Notes under the pieces: model-generated | Told to the model about the DNA's origin: nothing | Seen by the model: the letters and a program-made list of their open reading frames with translations, nothing else | The model's database searches: none | Program-made: the position numbers and the translations under genes | Assembly: GCF_900115635.1 (NCBI RefSeq) | Contig: NZ_FOXE01000007.1 | Location: forward strand, 89,560-153,559 | DNA from: Oscillibacter sp. PC13 | GTDB lineage: Bacteria > Bacillota > Clostridia > Oscillospirales > Oscillospiraceae | Reading direction: 5' to 3' | DNA: 64,000 bases | Part shown: piece after piece, positions 25,949 through 34,622 of the stretch | Layout of the letters: each line of letters opens with the position of its first letter | How positions within the stretch are numbered: position 1 is the first letter of the stretch

Positions 25949-27235
25949 ATGGACGCTGCTCAGCACAGGCGCCGCGATTTTCTACAGAATATTTCCATTG
26001 TCCTGCTGACGCTCTCAGCAGTGGCATTGTTTACACAAACCCAGTTGTACAATCTGAAGGATGGCAGCAGCGGGTACCTCGGCGGGCTGCTCAGCAGTTC
26101 TCCACCTGCACTCTCCAGCGTTGCCTCTCCGGCGGAACTGCGGGATCTTTCTGCCCCGGTGCGGGTGGCCATCACGGGCGCTTATGGCCGATACGGCAAT
26201 ATCTGCCTGACGACGACGGACGATACCTTTTCCCTCCTGCGTACGCTGCTGGGAGAAGCACTAGGGTCTGCGAAGTCCTTTTCCCCCTGTGGAGAGGATA
26301 CGTTCCGGAGCGCACTTTCAGGGAATTCTGTCTACTACGATTTTTTGGAGCCGCTTCCGCTCTCCATTTTAGCAGGCTTGGTGGGAGAGGATGCTTCCAA
26401 TGCGGATTTGACTGCCAGAAGGCTGGTGATTTTTTCGAGAGCCGGGCATGTGTCCCTCTGTATCTGGGACGAACAGCAGGGTTATCTGCACAGTGAAACT
26501 GCTGTTTCTCCTTCTGATCTGGAGTCCACGGTAAATAATTATGAGCTGACCAGTGCCTCCTTTGCCTTTGACAATATTGCGCTGGATCCCGGTTTTCAGT
26601 CTGTTGCGCCCTATTCCCTGTTCCCGGCTGAGCTTCCGGAGCTGTCCGTGCTCGCTTCTGTCAACGCCCTGCCAGATACCGTATCTCTTTTAACAGCACT
26701 TGGACTCAATCCCCATACCAATAATCGTTATACGGAATCCAGCGGGACAGAGGTCATTATGGCCGGCAATGGTTCCCTGCGGATATACACAGATGGCACG
26801 GTCTTATATCAAGGCGGGGATTCTGCCATGAAAATCAAGGTCTCCGGTGAAATTCCAACCAGCAAAGAGGCTGCCGCCTGGGCTACTTCCCTTATCAATG
26901 GTCTGATAGGCAATTCTTCTGGGGATGCCTCCATATTCCTGCAGCAGATCCGGCAGAACGGGACCACCACTGTTGTGCAGTTTGGCTATCAGCTGGATGG
27001 TGTTCCCATCCGTTTTACCGATGGCAGCTGTGCAGCAGAGGTTACCTTTTCCGGCAGTACTGTTTCCACGCTCCAAATCCGTTTTCGCCAGTATACACGT
27101 TCCGGAGAAACATCTCTTCTGCTTCCACTCCGGCAGGTATTGGCCATTTCCTCCGCGCACAGCGGATCTGAGTTGTCCATAGACTATATCGACAGCGGTG
27201 GAAGTACTGTCTCCGCCGCTTGGTTGGCAGATTGA
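25949..27235 (+). CDS. walH: YycH-like regulatory protein of the Wal system
   Basis: A 428-residue protein with a short cytoplasmic N-terminus, one membrane helix at about 13-33 (NISIVLLTLSAVALFTQTQL) and an extracytoplasmic remainder. ATG 25949 follows AAAGGAGG. Position directly after walK, single-anchor topology and length fit YycH (WalH), which modulates WalK activity at the membrane. Sequence similarity to Bacillus YycH is not obvious to me by eye, so the name rests on synteny and topology. The C-terminal part (QIRQNGTTTVVQFGYQLDGVPIRF) has the periplasmic-domain look shared with the next gene. Confidence 0.68.
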   Translation: MDAAQHRRRDFLQNISIVLLTLSAVALFTQTQLYNLKDGSSGYLGGLLSSSPPALSSVASPAELRDLSAPVRVAITGAYGRYGNICLTTTDDTFSLLRTLLGEALGSAKSFSPCGEDTFRSALSGNSVYYDFLEPLPLSILAGLVGEDASNADLTARRLVIFSRAGHVSLCIWDEQQGYLHSETAVSPSDLESTVNNYELTSASFAFDNIALDPGFQSVAPYSLFPAELPELSVLASVNALPDTVSLLTALGLNPHTNNRYTESSGTEVIMAGNGSLRIYTDGTVLYQGGDSAMKIKVSGEIPTSKEAAAWATSLINGLIGNSSGDASIFLQQIRQNGTTTVVQFGYQLDGVPIRFTDGSCAAEVTFSGSTVSTLQIRFRQYTRSGETSLLLPLRQVLAISSAHSGSELSIDYIDSGGSTVSAAWLAD

Positions 27236-27364
27236 CTTTTTTGTAATATGGTGCCGTCTGTTTCAAGCACGGTATATTCAGGATCTACTGCAGCGCCTCC
27301 CATTGGAAATAGCAAATTCCGTTCTGTTTTCCAGGGCGCAATCTCACTGAAAGGAGTACCGCAT

Positions 27365-28171
27365 GTGGAACGTTCCCGTTTAAAAACGATTATGATTCTG
27401 ATTTTAGCGTTGCTGAATATTTGCCTGCTGGGCTCCCTGGTCAGCCGGATCGCCGCTGAGCGGGAAAGCCGCCAGCAGGCAGCAGAACAGCTGGTCGCTC
27501 TATTCGCCGCAGAGAATATCGCACTGGATGCCAATACCATTCCAGATAAAGCGCCGCCTTCCGGCCAGACGCTGACCAGAAGCCCCAATTCAGACCAGGC
27601 CCTGGCGGCTGCCTTTTTGGGCGATGGTCTTTCCTCCACGGACCAAGGCGGCGGTATCTATACCTACGGAAGCAATTATGGCGCCGCCCGCTGCAGTTCC
27701 AACGGCACATTTGATATCATCGGAACGCAGATAACAGAGGATGCCGAGAGTTTCTGCCGAAAATTCTGCCGGGAAAACCACTATAAAAATCTGTCCTTTA
27801 TCCTGGATGAAACCGGCAGCGGTACTGCAACAGCAGTCCGATATTATGATGGATATCCAGTATTCAACTGTACCATCACCTTTACAATTGAATCCGGCGC
27901 CATCACAAAGGTCAGCGGCACCCATCTTCCGGACGCCACTGCAGAATCCGATGTCCAGGATCCCCTCTCTGCTGTTGCCGCGCTGTCTCTATTTTTGGGC
28001 ATGCGCCGCGAGAGCGGAGCTTTGGTTTCTGTTATCACAGAGATGTATCTCTGCTATGAGCTCCAGGGCACCACAACATCCCCCATCACTCTGACGCCGG
28101 CTTGGTGTATTGTGACCGACACCGCTTCTTATTATGTAAACTGTTATACGGCTGCTATTACGCACAATTAG
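27365..28171 (+). CDS. walI: YycI-like regulatory protein of the Wal system
   Basis: A 268-residue protein with a membrane anchor at about 7-30 (TIMILILALLNICLLGSLVS) and an extracytoplasmic domain. The start is GTG 27365, eight bases after AAAGGAG; an overlapping ATG two bases earlier hits a stop after six codons, and the longer upstream frame lacks a ribosome site. The segment NLSFILDETGSGTATAVRYYDGYPVFNCTITFTI resembles the YycI double-domain fold, in which paired modules bind the YycH counterpart. Same order as in Bacillus: walR-walK-yycH-yycI. Confidence 0.68.
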   Translation: MERSRLKTIMILILALLNICLLGSLVSRIAAERESRQQAAEQLVALFAAENIALDANTIPDKAPPSGQTLTRSPNSDQALAAAFLGDGLSSTDQGGGIYTYGSNYGAARCSSNGTFDIIGTQITEDAESFCRKFCRENHYKNLSFILDETGSGTATAVRYYDGYPVFNCTITFTIESGAITKVSGTHLPDATAESDVQDPLSAVAALSLFLGMRRESGALVSVITEMYLCYELQGTTTSPITLTPAWCIVTDTASYYVNCYTAAITHN

Positions 28172-28230
28172 TGTTTTTTGGCTTTTTTACACACATTTTC
28201 ACTTTTTATGGAAACAGCATCAGGAATGGT

Positions 28231-28259
28231 TTGCAATTCTTTTTCTGGTATGTTATGAT
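28231..28259 (+). promoter_or_regulatory. Internal promoter before murA
   Basis: TTGCAA (28231-28236), 17-base spacer, TATGAT (28254-28259) with an upstream TG. A 150-base leader follows before murA, so murA-walJ-rlmH can be transcribed apart from walRK. Confidence 0.6.
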
Positions 28260-28408
28260 GATTTATGTGTGAGTTTCTTCGGGTATTATTTTGCCCGTCC
28301 GCAGATCCTTGTGCGGGTATGAAGCGGCGTCAGCCGGGTAAACTGTTCTTAGAAGGAATGGGTTGCTGCCACCAAAGAAAGTTCCTTTTAAAGAGAGGGT
28401 AAATCATT

Positions 28409-29707
28409 TTGACAAAGTATATTGTACAGGGCGGAAAGCCCCTGTTTGGAGAGGTCGAAGTCAGCGGTGCCAAGAATGCCGCCGTTGCCATTATTCCGGC
28501 GGCCTTGATGGTGGACGGTGTCTGCCGCATTGAAAATATTCCACAGATTTCTGATGTGACGCTGTGTCTGAAAATTTTAGAGCAGTTGGGCGCCAATATT
28601 CGTACCATCAACCGCCATACGGTTGAAATTGACTGCAGCCGTATCCGTTCTACCCGGACCTCCTATGAGTTGGCCCGTAAGATCCGCGCCTCATATTATT
28701 TAATCGGTGCCCTTTTGGGCCGATTTGGCCAAGCTGAGGTGGCGATGCCTGGTGGGTGCAATTTTGGTGTCCGTCCCATTGACCAGCATGTAAAAGGCTT
28801 TACCACATTAGGCGCAAAAGTCGTGGTGGAGGGAGGCTTTATCCATGCCTCCACAGATCTTGGCCGCCTGAAGGGTGCCAACGTCTATCTGGATGTGGTG
28901 TCTGTGGGCGCCACGATGAACATCATGATGGCCGCTGCAATGGCGGAGGGAAACACAATCATTGAAAACGCCGCCAAGGAACCTCATATTGTAGATTTGG
29001 CCAACTTCCTGAACTCCATGGGGGCCAATATCCGGGGTGCAGGTACGGATACGATCAAAATCCAGGGCGTCGACCGCCTTTCCGGCGGTACCTATGCCAT
29101 CATTCCGGACCAGATTGAGGCTGGAACCTACATGGCGGCTGTTGCCGCCACTGGCGGACAGATTCTGGTGAAAAACATTATTCCCAAGCACATGGACTGC
29201 ATCACTGCCAAATTGGTGGAGATGGGGGTCGAGGTAGAGGAACATGAGGACACCCTCTTGGTCCGCCGCACCGGTTCCCTGCAGAAGACCAATGTGAAGA
29301 CGCTGCCCTATCCGGGCTTCCCCACAGATATGCAGCCCCAGATTACTACCGTGCTCTCTCTGGCGGAGGGAACCTCTCTGGTAACAGAGAGTGTATGGAA
29401 AAACCGTTACCGTTACGTGGATGAGTTGAAGCGCATGGGTGCCAACATTCAAGTGGATGACCGCACCGCTGTGGTAGAGGGGGTGGATCACCTGACCGGT
29501 GCCCCGATCCAGGCCTGTGATCTGCGGGCTGGCGCGGCGCTGGTCATTGCGGCATTGGCTGCACAGGGCGAGAGTGAAATCAGCTGTGTGCAATATGTGG
29601 AGCGGGGCTATGAGGATATCGTGGCCAAGCTGCGCGGCCTGGGCGCCGATATCCGCTCCGTGGAGATTCCCGGAGAAAGTGACGAGCTGGAAGCGCACAT
29701 TGGGTGA
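28409..29707 (+). CDS. murA: UDP-N-acetylglucosamine 1-carboxyvinyltransferase
   Basis: A 432-residue enzyme making the first committed step of peptidoglycan synthesis (phosphoenolpyruvate transfer to UDP-GlcNAc); target of fosfomycin. The inside-out barrel repeats are visible. The PEP-binding Lys is in VSGAKNAAVA (about 19-28), the catalytic Cys is intact in MPGGCNFGVRPIDQH (about 112-126), and PGFPTDMQPQ is the conserved closing segment with the catalytic Asp (about 305). Translation starts at TTG 28409 after GAGAGGG. Normally murA lies elsewhere; here it sits between walI and walJ. Confidence 0.95.
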   Translation: MTKYIVQGGKPLFGEVEVSGAKNAAVAIIPAALMVDGVCRIENIPQISDVTLCLKILEQLGANIRTINRHTVEIDCSRIRSTRTSYELARKIRASYYLIGALLGRFGQAEVAMPGGCNFGVRPIDQHVKGFTTLGAKVVVEGGFIHASTDLGRLKGANVYLDVVSVGATMNIMMAAAMAEGNTIIENAAKEPHIVDLANFLNSMGANIRGAGTDTIKIQGVDRLSGGTYAIIPDQIEAGTYMAAVAATGGQILVKNIIPKHMDCITAKLVEMGVEVEEHEDTLLVRRTGSLQKTNVKTLPYPGFPTDMQPQITTVLSLAEGTSLVTESVWKNRYRYVDELKRMGANIQVDDRTAVVEGVDHLTGAPIQACDLRAGAALVIAALAAQGESEISCVQYVERGYEDIVAKLRGLGADIRSVEIPGESDELEAHIG

Positions 29708-29750
29708 ATCCGGGTACTCCTTCCCGGCTCCCCTTTTGATGAAGATCGAT

Positions 29751-29803
29751 GCGTCCGCAGGGGAGGATGGCGACCGACAGTCGACGTTCTCCCTTGCGGA
29801 CGC
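29751..29803 (+). repeat. Long inverted repeat between murA and walJ
   Basis: GCGTCCGCAGGGGAG (29751-29765) pairs with CTCCCTTGCGGACGC (29789-29803) with one G-U pair. The stem encloses a smaller hairpin around CGACCGACAGTCG. No solid T run follows (CCTATTCTTT), so it is a weak terminator or an mRNA-processing/stability element. Confidence 0.55.
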
Positions 29804-29833
29804 CCTATTCTTTACTACAGTGAGGTTTTCGCT

Positions 29834-30634
29834 TTGACCACCCTACATACCCTTGCCAGCGGCTCCTCCGGGAACGCACTGCTGCTTTCTGCCGGCAGCA
29901 CACATCTGCTGCTGGATGCCGGGATCTCCTGCCGCCGCATCTGTGCGGCCCTGCAGACACTGGGCCTGGAGTTGACGAATTTATCAGGCATCCTGGTTAC
30001 ACACACGCACACCGACCACATCTCCGGACTGCAAACGCTGCTGAAGCGCTGGAGTGGTCCGGTCTATGCCAGTGAGCGCACTGCCTTTGGCCTTGCAGAC
30101 CGTTTGGCTGCATCGTCTCTCCATTTGTATCCTTTGGCGTTTGGAAGCGCCTGCTCTCTCGGCGGCTGTGTGGTAACTGCTTTTCCCACCGCCCATGATG
30201 CTCCCGGTGCCAGTGGCTTCCGAATCGACACTACCGACGGCAGTGTTGGGCTTTTGACAGACACCGGCTATGTGACGGAAGAGGCAGCTGAGATCCTGCT
30301 CGGCGTGGATCTGGCGGTGCTGGAGGCCAACCACGATGTGGAAACCCTGCGCAGCGGACCCTATCCATATTATTTAAAGCAGCGCATTCTGGGTTCCGAA
30401 GGACATCTTTGCAACGAGGACGCCGCCCGGTTTGCGGTAACACTGGCCGAAAACGGCACATCTGAAATCGTGCTGGCGCATTTGAGCAAGGAGAACAACA
30501 CACCTGCCATGGCCCGGAACACCGTGGAGTTCGCGCTCTCTGCCGCCGGGCAGAATCCGTTGCTGTCTGTTGCTCCCCGGGATACGCTGGGACCCACCCA
30601 TGTTGTTGTCAGGAGGGTCCTATGCAAAAAGTAA
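29834..30634 (+). CDS. walJ: WalJ/YycJ-type metallo-beta-lactamase-fold hydrolase
   Basis: A 266-residue MBL-fold protein. The metal site is in VTHTHTDHISGL (about 55-66; HxHxDH), followed by a distal His (AFPTAHDAPGASGF, about 120) and the Asp of LLTDTGYVTEE (about 143). It belongs to the YycJ group of nuclease-like MBL proteins. It starts with TTG 29834 after GTGAGG. Its place before rlmH in a Wal cluster is conserved in Firmicutes. Proposed role is linking wall control with DNA replication or repair; the enzymatic activity here is inferred. Confidence 0.88.
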   Translation: MTTLHTLASGSSGNALLLSAGSTHLLLDAGISCRRICAALQTLGLELTNLSGILVTHTHTDHISGLQTLLKRWSGPVYASERTAFGLADRLAASSLHLYPLAFGSACSLGGCVVTAFPTAHDAPGASGFRIDTTDGSVGLLTDTGYVTEEAAEILLGVDLAVLEANHDVETLRSGPYPYYLKQRILGSEGHLCNEDAARFAVTLAENGTSEIVLAHLSKENNTPAMARNTVEFALSAAGQNPLLSVAPRDTLGPTHVVVRRVLCKK

Positions 30635-31104
30635 CCCTTCTTTGCGTTGGAAAGCTGAAAGAGCGGTTCTATACGGACGCTGCGGCGGAATATGGAAAGC
30701 GTCTTTCCCGATACTGCAAATTGGAGATCGTTGAGCTTCCGGAGGAACGCCTTCCCGAGAACCCCTCTCCTGCTCAAATCGACTCAGCCCTCGCTAGAGA
30801 AGCGGATGCCATCCGGAGCAAGCTGCCACCCTCGGCCCGCCTGATCGCCCTTTGTGTTGAGGGGCGGATGCGCTCCAGCGAGGAGTTGGCCCATTTGGTG
30901 GCCGACAGCGCCAATCATGGAGAGAATCACCTGGTCTTCCTCATTGGCGGTTCCTTTGGCCTGCACGTCTCTCTCAAAGCGCAGGCTGCAGTAAAGCTCT
31001 CCATGTCTCCAATGACCTTCCCCCACCATCTGGCCCGGGTGATGCTGCTGGAACAGATTTATCGGGCGTATCAAATTAACGCAGGCACAAAATACCATAA
31101 ATAA
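30622..31104 (+). CDS. rlmH: 23S rRNA (pseudouridine1915-N3)-methyltransferase
   Basis: A 160-residue SPOUT methyltransferase that methylates pseudouridine 1915 in helix 69 of 23S rRNA. Visible: VTLLCVGKLKERFYTDAAAEYGKRLSRY at the start, AdoMet knot FLIGGSFGLH (about 104-113) and the terminal SMSPMTFPHHLARVMLLEQIYRAYQINAGTKYHK, all diagnostic of RlmH. The ATG lies inside walJ (13-base overlap), with AGGAGG eight bases upstream. Usual length of the family. Confidence 0.97.
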   Translation: MQKVTLLCVGKLKERFYTDAAAEYGKRLSRYCKLEIVELPEERLPENPSPAQIDSALAREADAIRSKLPPSARLIALCVEGRMRSSEELAHLVADSANHGENHLVFLIGGSFGLHVSLKAQAAVKLSMSPMTFPHHLARVMLLEQIYRAYQINAGTKYHK

Positions 31105-31120
31105 TGAGGTGGTTTGCAGA

Positions 31121-31480
31121 ATGGAGCAGGCAAAAGACTTCTGGGCCCTGGCGGACCCGGCGCTTTTGGAGCAATGGCCCAAGGACGAGCGCGGCCGCCC
31201 CGAGACCGCAGAAAAATTGGTTCTCCAATCGGAGTTGGACGGCATGGCGGACATCACCCTTTCTATGCTGAAAGGGTATGGCATTCCGGCCTTCAAGGTG
31301 GGAACCCAGGGAAAAGTAATTTTTGGTTTTGCGGGGTTGGGCGTGGAGATCTATGTCCCCGCCTCCCGGATAGAAGAGGCGCGTGCACTGCTGGCCGCTC
31401 CGGCAGCGGACGCGGATGAGACGCCGGGTAACGGCACGGAAAAAAAGGAGGTTTCTGATGGACTTCATGAAGGAATATGA
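31121..31480 (+). CDS. DUF2007-like putative signal-transducing protein
   Basis: A 119-residue soluble protein. ATG 31121 follows GAGGTGG. The second half (SELDGMADITLSMLKGYGIPAFKV, then GVEIYVPASRIEEARALLAAP) has the short alpha/beta layout of DUF2007, whose typical sequence reads AxxLxxxGIxxFVxxxxxGxxLxVPxxxxxxAxxLL. It overlaps the start of the phosphoglucomutase gene by 23 bases, so the two are co-translated. Function is unknown; a ligand-binding or regulatory role is only a guess. Confidence 0.65.
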   Translation: MEQAKDFWALADPALLEQWPKDERGRPETAEKLVLQSELDGMADITLSMLKGYGIPAFKVGTQGKVIFGFAGLGVEIYVPASRIEEARALLAAPAADADETPGNGTEKKEVSDGLHEGI

Positions 31481-33185
31481 AAAATGGCTGTCCAGCCCGG
31501 CGCTTTCCCCTGCGGAACACGCGGAGCTGGAAGCGCTTCGGACGGATCCAAAGGAGATTGAGTCCCGCTTTTACGGTCCTCTGGAGTTTGGCACCGCAGG
31601 GCTTCGTGGCACCATGGCCGTCGGATTGCACAACATGAATATCCATGTGATCCGCTGGGCAACCCAAGGCTTCGCAGAGGTCATTGCAGCCGAGGGGCAG
31701 TCCGGCAGGGACCGTGGTGTGGCCATCTGTATGGATTGCCGGAACCATTCCATGGAATTTGCCCGGGCCGCTGCGGAAGTCTGCGCCGGCAATGGCATCC
31801 ATGTGCGGATTTTTGAATCCCTGCGCCCTACACCGGAGCTGAGCTTTGCCGTGCGGGAATACCACTGTCAAGCGGGTATCAATGTCACTGCCTCTCACAA
31901 CCCCAAGGAGTACAACGGTTATAAGGTCTACTGGGAAGACGGCGCACAGCTCCCCCCCCATCATGCCGATGCCATTGCCCGGCGGTTGGAGGGAATTGAT
32001 GTTTTCACCGGCGTAACATCCATCCCATATGACGATGCGGTAAAGGCTGGCCTGATTGAGGTGTTGGGCGCGGAAACGGATCAGCGGTTCATGGCGCAGG
32101 TCACTGCGATGATCAATGACCGGGAAACAGTCGCCAAGGTGGCAGATACTTTTAAAATGGTATACACCCCCTTCCACGGCTGTGGATACAAGCTGGTGCC
32201 GGAGGCCCTCCGTGCTCTCGGTATCAAGCACGTGATCTGCGAACCCCAGCAGATGGTGATTGACGGCAGTTTCCCAACCGTGGTGTCTCCAAATCCAGAG
32301 AATCCCGAAGGGTTTTATCTTGCTATTGATTTGGCAAAGCAAAACGACGTGGATTTCATTTTGGGAACAGACCCTGACAGTGACCGGGTTGGAATTTTGA
32401 TCCGGGATCGGAATGGCGCGTATTGTCCCGTCACCGGCAATCAGACTGGCGTGCTGCTGCTGGACTATCTGATTGGTGCGATGAAGCGGGCTGGCAGGCT
32501 CCCGGAGAACCCCGTGGCTCTGAAGACCATCGTGACCACAGAGATGGCCCGAAAAGTGGCTGAGTCCAACGGCGTGAAGTGCTTTGATACCTTTACCGGC
32601 TTCAAGTTCATGGCGGAGAAGAAAAACGCCCTGGAGGAGAGCGGCCAGGGCAAGGTCATTTTCTCCTATGAGGAGAGCTATGGCTATATGCTGGGAGACT
32701 ATGTCCGGGACAAGGACGCAGTCACGGCCTCCATGCTGCTCACTGAGATGGCGGCTTGGTATGCAGCTCAGGGAATGACGTTGTTTGATGCATTGGAAAA
32801 GCTGTATGAGAAGTACGGCCACTATGCGGAAAAGACCCACAACTTGGTGATGCCGGGCTTGGACGGTCTGAAGGACATGGCAGAACTGATGAAGACCCTG
32901 CGCGAAAATCCCCCCGCCGATATCTGCGGAGTGGCGGTTGTCACCTGGAAGGATTATCGTGATGGAAGCGTGGTGGACTGTGCCACTGGCGCAAAATCCA
33001 CCATGGAACTCTCAGGATCCAATGTGCTGCGGTTTGAGTTGGCAGACGGTACTACGATTCTGGTGCGTCCTTCCGGCACCGAGCCCAAAATCAAGGTCTA
33101 TATCCTGACACAGGGCAAGGACAGTACCATATGCGCTGCCAATCTGGAAAAATACGGCATGTGGGTCAGAACCCTCCAGAAGTAA
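31458..33185 (+). CDS. pgcA: Phospho-sugar mutase (phosphoglucomutase, PgcA type)
   Basis: A 575-residue alpha-D-phosphohexomutase, interconverting glucose 1- and 6-phosphate (or the mannose equivalents) and feeding cell-wall and polysaccharide precursors. ATG 31458 follows AAAGGAGG; longer frames upstream are unsupported. The four family motifs are present: catalytic phosphoserine loop VTASHNPKEYNGYKVYW (about 142-158), metal loop GTDPDSDRVGI (about 304-314), sugar-binding EESYGYMLGDYVRDKDAV (about 404-421) and phosphate-binding RPSGTEPKIKVY (about 537-548). The length is typical of the bacterial PGM2/PgcA group. Confidence 0.94.
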   Translation: MDFMKEYEKWLSSPALSPAEHAELEALRTDPKEIESRFYGPLEFGTAGLRGTMAVGLHNMNIHVIRWATQGFAEVIAAEGQSGRDRGVAICMDCRNHSMEFARAAAEVCAGNGIHVRIFESLRPTPELSFAVREYHCQAGINVTASHNPKEYNGYKVYWEDGAQLPPHHADAIARRLEGIDVFTGVTSIPYDDAVKAGLIEVLGAETDQRFMAQVTAMINDRETVAKVADTFKMVYTPFHGCGYKLVPEALRALGIKHVICEPQQMVIDGSFPTVVSPNPENPEGFYLAIDLAKQNDVDFILGTDPDSDRVGILIRDRNGAYCPVTGNQTGVLLLDYLIGAMKRAGRLPENPVALKTIVTTEMARKVAESNGVKCFDTFTGFKFMAEKKNALEESGQGKVIFSYEESYGYMLGDYVRDKDAVTASMLLTEMAAWYAAQGMTLFDALEKLYEKYGHYAEKTHNLVMPGLDGLKDMAELMKTLRENPPADICGVAVVTWKDYRDGSVVDCATGAKSTMELSGSNVLRFELADGTTILVRPSGTEPKIKVYILTQGKDSTICAANLEKYGMWVRTLQK

Positions 33186-33270
33186 GTCCGCCAAAGCCCA
33201 CATTTTCGTGGACTCTGGATTGCTCAGCCCGGCACGCTGTGAATGTTATGTGAAGAAGGAAGGATCTCAT

Positions 33271-33657
33271 ATGAAACTTGCAGTTACCTATGAAAATGGA
33301 AATGTGTTTGGTCATTTTGGCCACACAGAACACTTTAAGCTCTATCAAGTAGAAAACGGATCTGTCGTTTCCTCTCAGGTAGTGGACACCAACGGCAGCG
33401 GCCACGGTGCTTTGGCGGGCTTTCTGCAGCAGCATGGCGTGGACTGCTTGATCTGTGGAGGAATCGGCGGCGGGGCACAGGCCGCCCTGGCGGAGTCTGG
33501 CATCAAGCTGTATGCCGGCTGCAGCGGTGATGCTGATCAGCGGGTGGCCGAGCTGTTGGCCGGTACACTTGCCTATGCAGATGCGGCCACCTGTGAGCAT
33601 CATCACGGGGAGGGCCATACCTGCGGTGAGCACGACTGCGGTGGCCATCACGAATAG
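33271..33657 (+). CDS. NifX/NifB-type (dinitrogenase Fe-Mo cofactor) domain protein with His-rich tail
   Basis: A 128-residue protein. ATG 33271 follows GAAGGAAGG. Residues 1-105 form the RNase H-like NifX/NafY domain (MKLAVTYENGNVFGHFGHTEHFKLYQVENG; later LICGGIGGGAQAALAESGIKLYAG). The last 25 residues form a metal-binding tail of His, Cys and Glu (CEHHHGEGHTCGEHDCGGHHE). Such proteins are common in anaerobes without nitrogenase and are thought to carry iron-sulfur or other metal cofactors. No nif genes are present here. It has its own terminator. Confidence 0.88.
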   Translation: MKLAVTYENGNVFGHFGHTEHFKLYQVENGSVVSSQVVDTNGSGHGALAGFLQQHGVDCLICGGIGGGAQAALAESGIKLYAGCSGDADQRVAELLAGTLAYADAATCEHHHGEGHTCGEHDCGGHHE

Positions 33658-33669
33658 AGTCATCTTTCA

Positions 33670-33705
33670 AGAAGGGGAAGCACCGCTGGTGCTCCCCTTT
33701 TCTTT
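33670..33705 (+). terminator. Terminator after the NifX-like gene
   Basis: AGGGGAAGCACC / GGTGCTCCCCTT stem with one bulged A (about 33673-33699), followed by TTTTCTTTT. Confidence 0.8.
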
Positions 33706-33786
33706 TCATCTTTAGCCGCTTCCCCACATATATTGATGACAGCACCTGCTTACCGGTGCGGAATTTCACCGGAGAGGATGAGTTCC

Positions 33787-34431
33787 ATGGAAGAACACTA
33801 CCCCTTTACTCTGCCGCCACTCCCATTTGCATACGATGCGCTGCTTCCGGAGCTGGATGAAAAGACCATGTACTTTCACCACGATAAACACTTTGCAGCC
33901 TATGTTGAAACACTGAACCATCTGCTGGAGCGGCGCCCGGTCTATCAGAGCTGGCCGCTCTGGAAGCTCTGTCGGGATTGGGCAGAGCTTCCGGACGAAA
34001 TCCGTCAGGGCGTCCGCAATAACGCTGGAGGCGTGTATAATCACGATCTCTATTTCCGTACACTGCATCCAACACCGGTAAGCTCTCCCGGCGCCCTTCT
34101 GCTGGGTGCCATCGAGCGGGACTTCGGCGGACTACAGGCTCTGAAAGGCGCTATAAAAACCGCAGCTTTGGGGCAGTTCGGTTCCGGCTGGGCCTGGCTT
34201 ACCGCAGAAAGCGACGGCCGGCTGTCCGTCTGCAAAACTGCCAACCAGGACACACCGCTTCCCCTGCTTCCGCTGTTATGCTGTGACGTATGGGAGCATG
34301 CCTACTATCTGCAGTATCAAAACCGGCGGGCAGAGTATTTTGAAAACTGGTGGCGGCTGGTGGATTGGCCGCAGCTCTCCAGTGTGTATTCCCAAGTGAT
34401 TTCCCGCTGTCCCAGGTGTCCCCACCCCTGA
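33787..34431 (+). CDS. sodA: Superoxide dismutase (Fe/Mn family)
   Basis: A 215-residue Fe/Mn-SOD. ATG 33787 (MEEHYPFTLPPLPFAYDALLP) is preferred, ten bases after GGAGAGG; an ATG nine bases earlier touches that site. The four metal ligands are in MYFHHDKHFAAYVETLN (first His, about 27), GGVYNHDLYF (second His, about 84) and CDVWEHAYYLQYQNRRAEYFENWWRLVDW (Asp and His, about 170-174). It removes superoxide in a strict anaerobe exposed to air. Metal preference cannot be set by eye. Confidence 0.9.
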   Translation: MEEHYPFTLPPLPFAYDALLPELDEKTMYFHHDKHFAAYVETLNHLLERRPVYQSWPLWKLCRDWAELPDEIRQGVRNNAGGVYNHDLYFRTLHPTPVSSPGALLLGAIERDFGGLQALKGAIKTAALGQFGSGWAWLTAESDGRLSVCKTANQDTPLPLLPLLCCDVWEHAYYLQYQNRRAEYFENWWRLVDWPQLSSVYSQVISRCPRCPHP

Positions 34432-34446
34432 TTTTTCATTTCTCAT

Positions 34447-34483
34447 CAACTCCTCCCGGAACGGTTCCGGGGGGAGTTTTGTT
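34447..34483 (+). terminator. Terminator of the superoxide dismutase gene
   Basis: AACTCCTCCCGGAA / TTCCGGGGGGAGTT stem (about 34448-34479) followed by TTTG. Confidence 0.75.
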
Positions 34484-34539
34484 ACGTTTAATCGTAAAAA
34501 ACTTAACAGAATATTCACCTCTTTTCTGGGCGAAAGAGA

Positions 34540-34568
34540 TTGACAAGGACAGGCCCTCTGCGTATAAT
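34540..34568 (+). promoter_or_regulatory. Consensus promoter of the TetR/RND operon
   Basis: TTGACA (34540-34545), 17-base spacer, TATAAT (34563-34568): a full consensus vegetative promoter. The tandem operator starts four bases downstream, so it covers the transcription start. Confidence 0.9.
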
Positions 34569-34571
34569 TAA

Positions 34572-34602
34572 TGACAGCTTGTCATAAAATGACATGTTGT
34601 CA
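34572..34602 (+). promoter_or_regulatory. Tandem TetR operator
   Basis: Two palindromes TGACAGCTTGTCA (34572-34584) and TGACATGTTGTCA (34590-34602), centres 18 bases apart, between the -10 box and the tetR ribosome site. They share GACA-N3-TGTC with the operator at 11537-11577. Confidence 0.8.
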
Positions 34603-34622
34603 TTTTTAAGAGGAGGGATTTT

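Noticed and set aside
31293..32840. A 515-codon minus-strand frame over phosphoglucomutase
   Set aside because: Shadow of an intact enzyme with all four active-site motifs on the plus strand.
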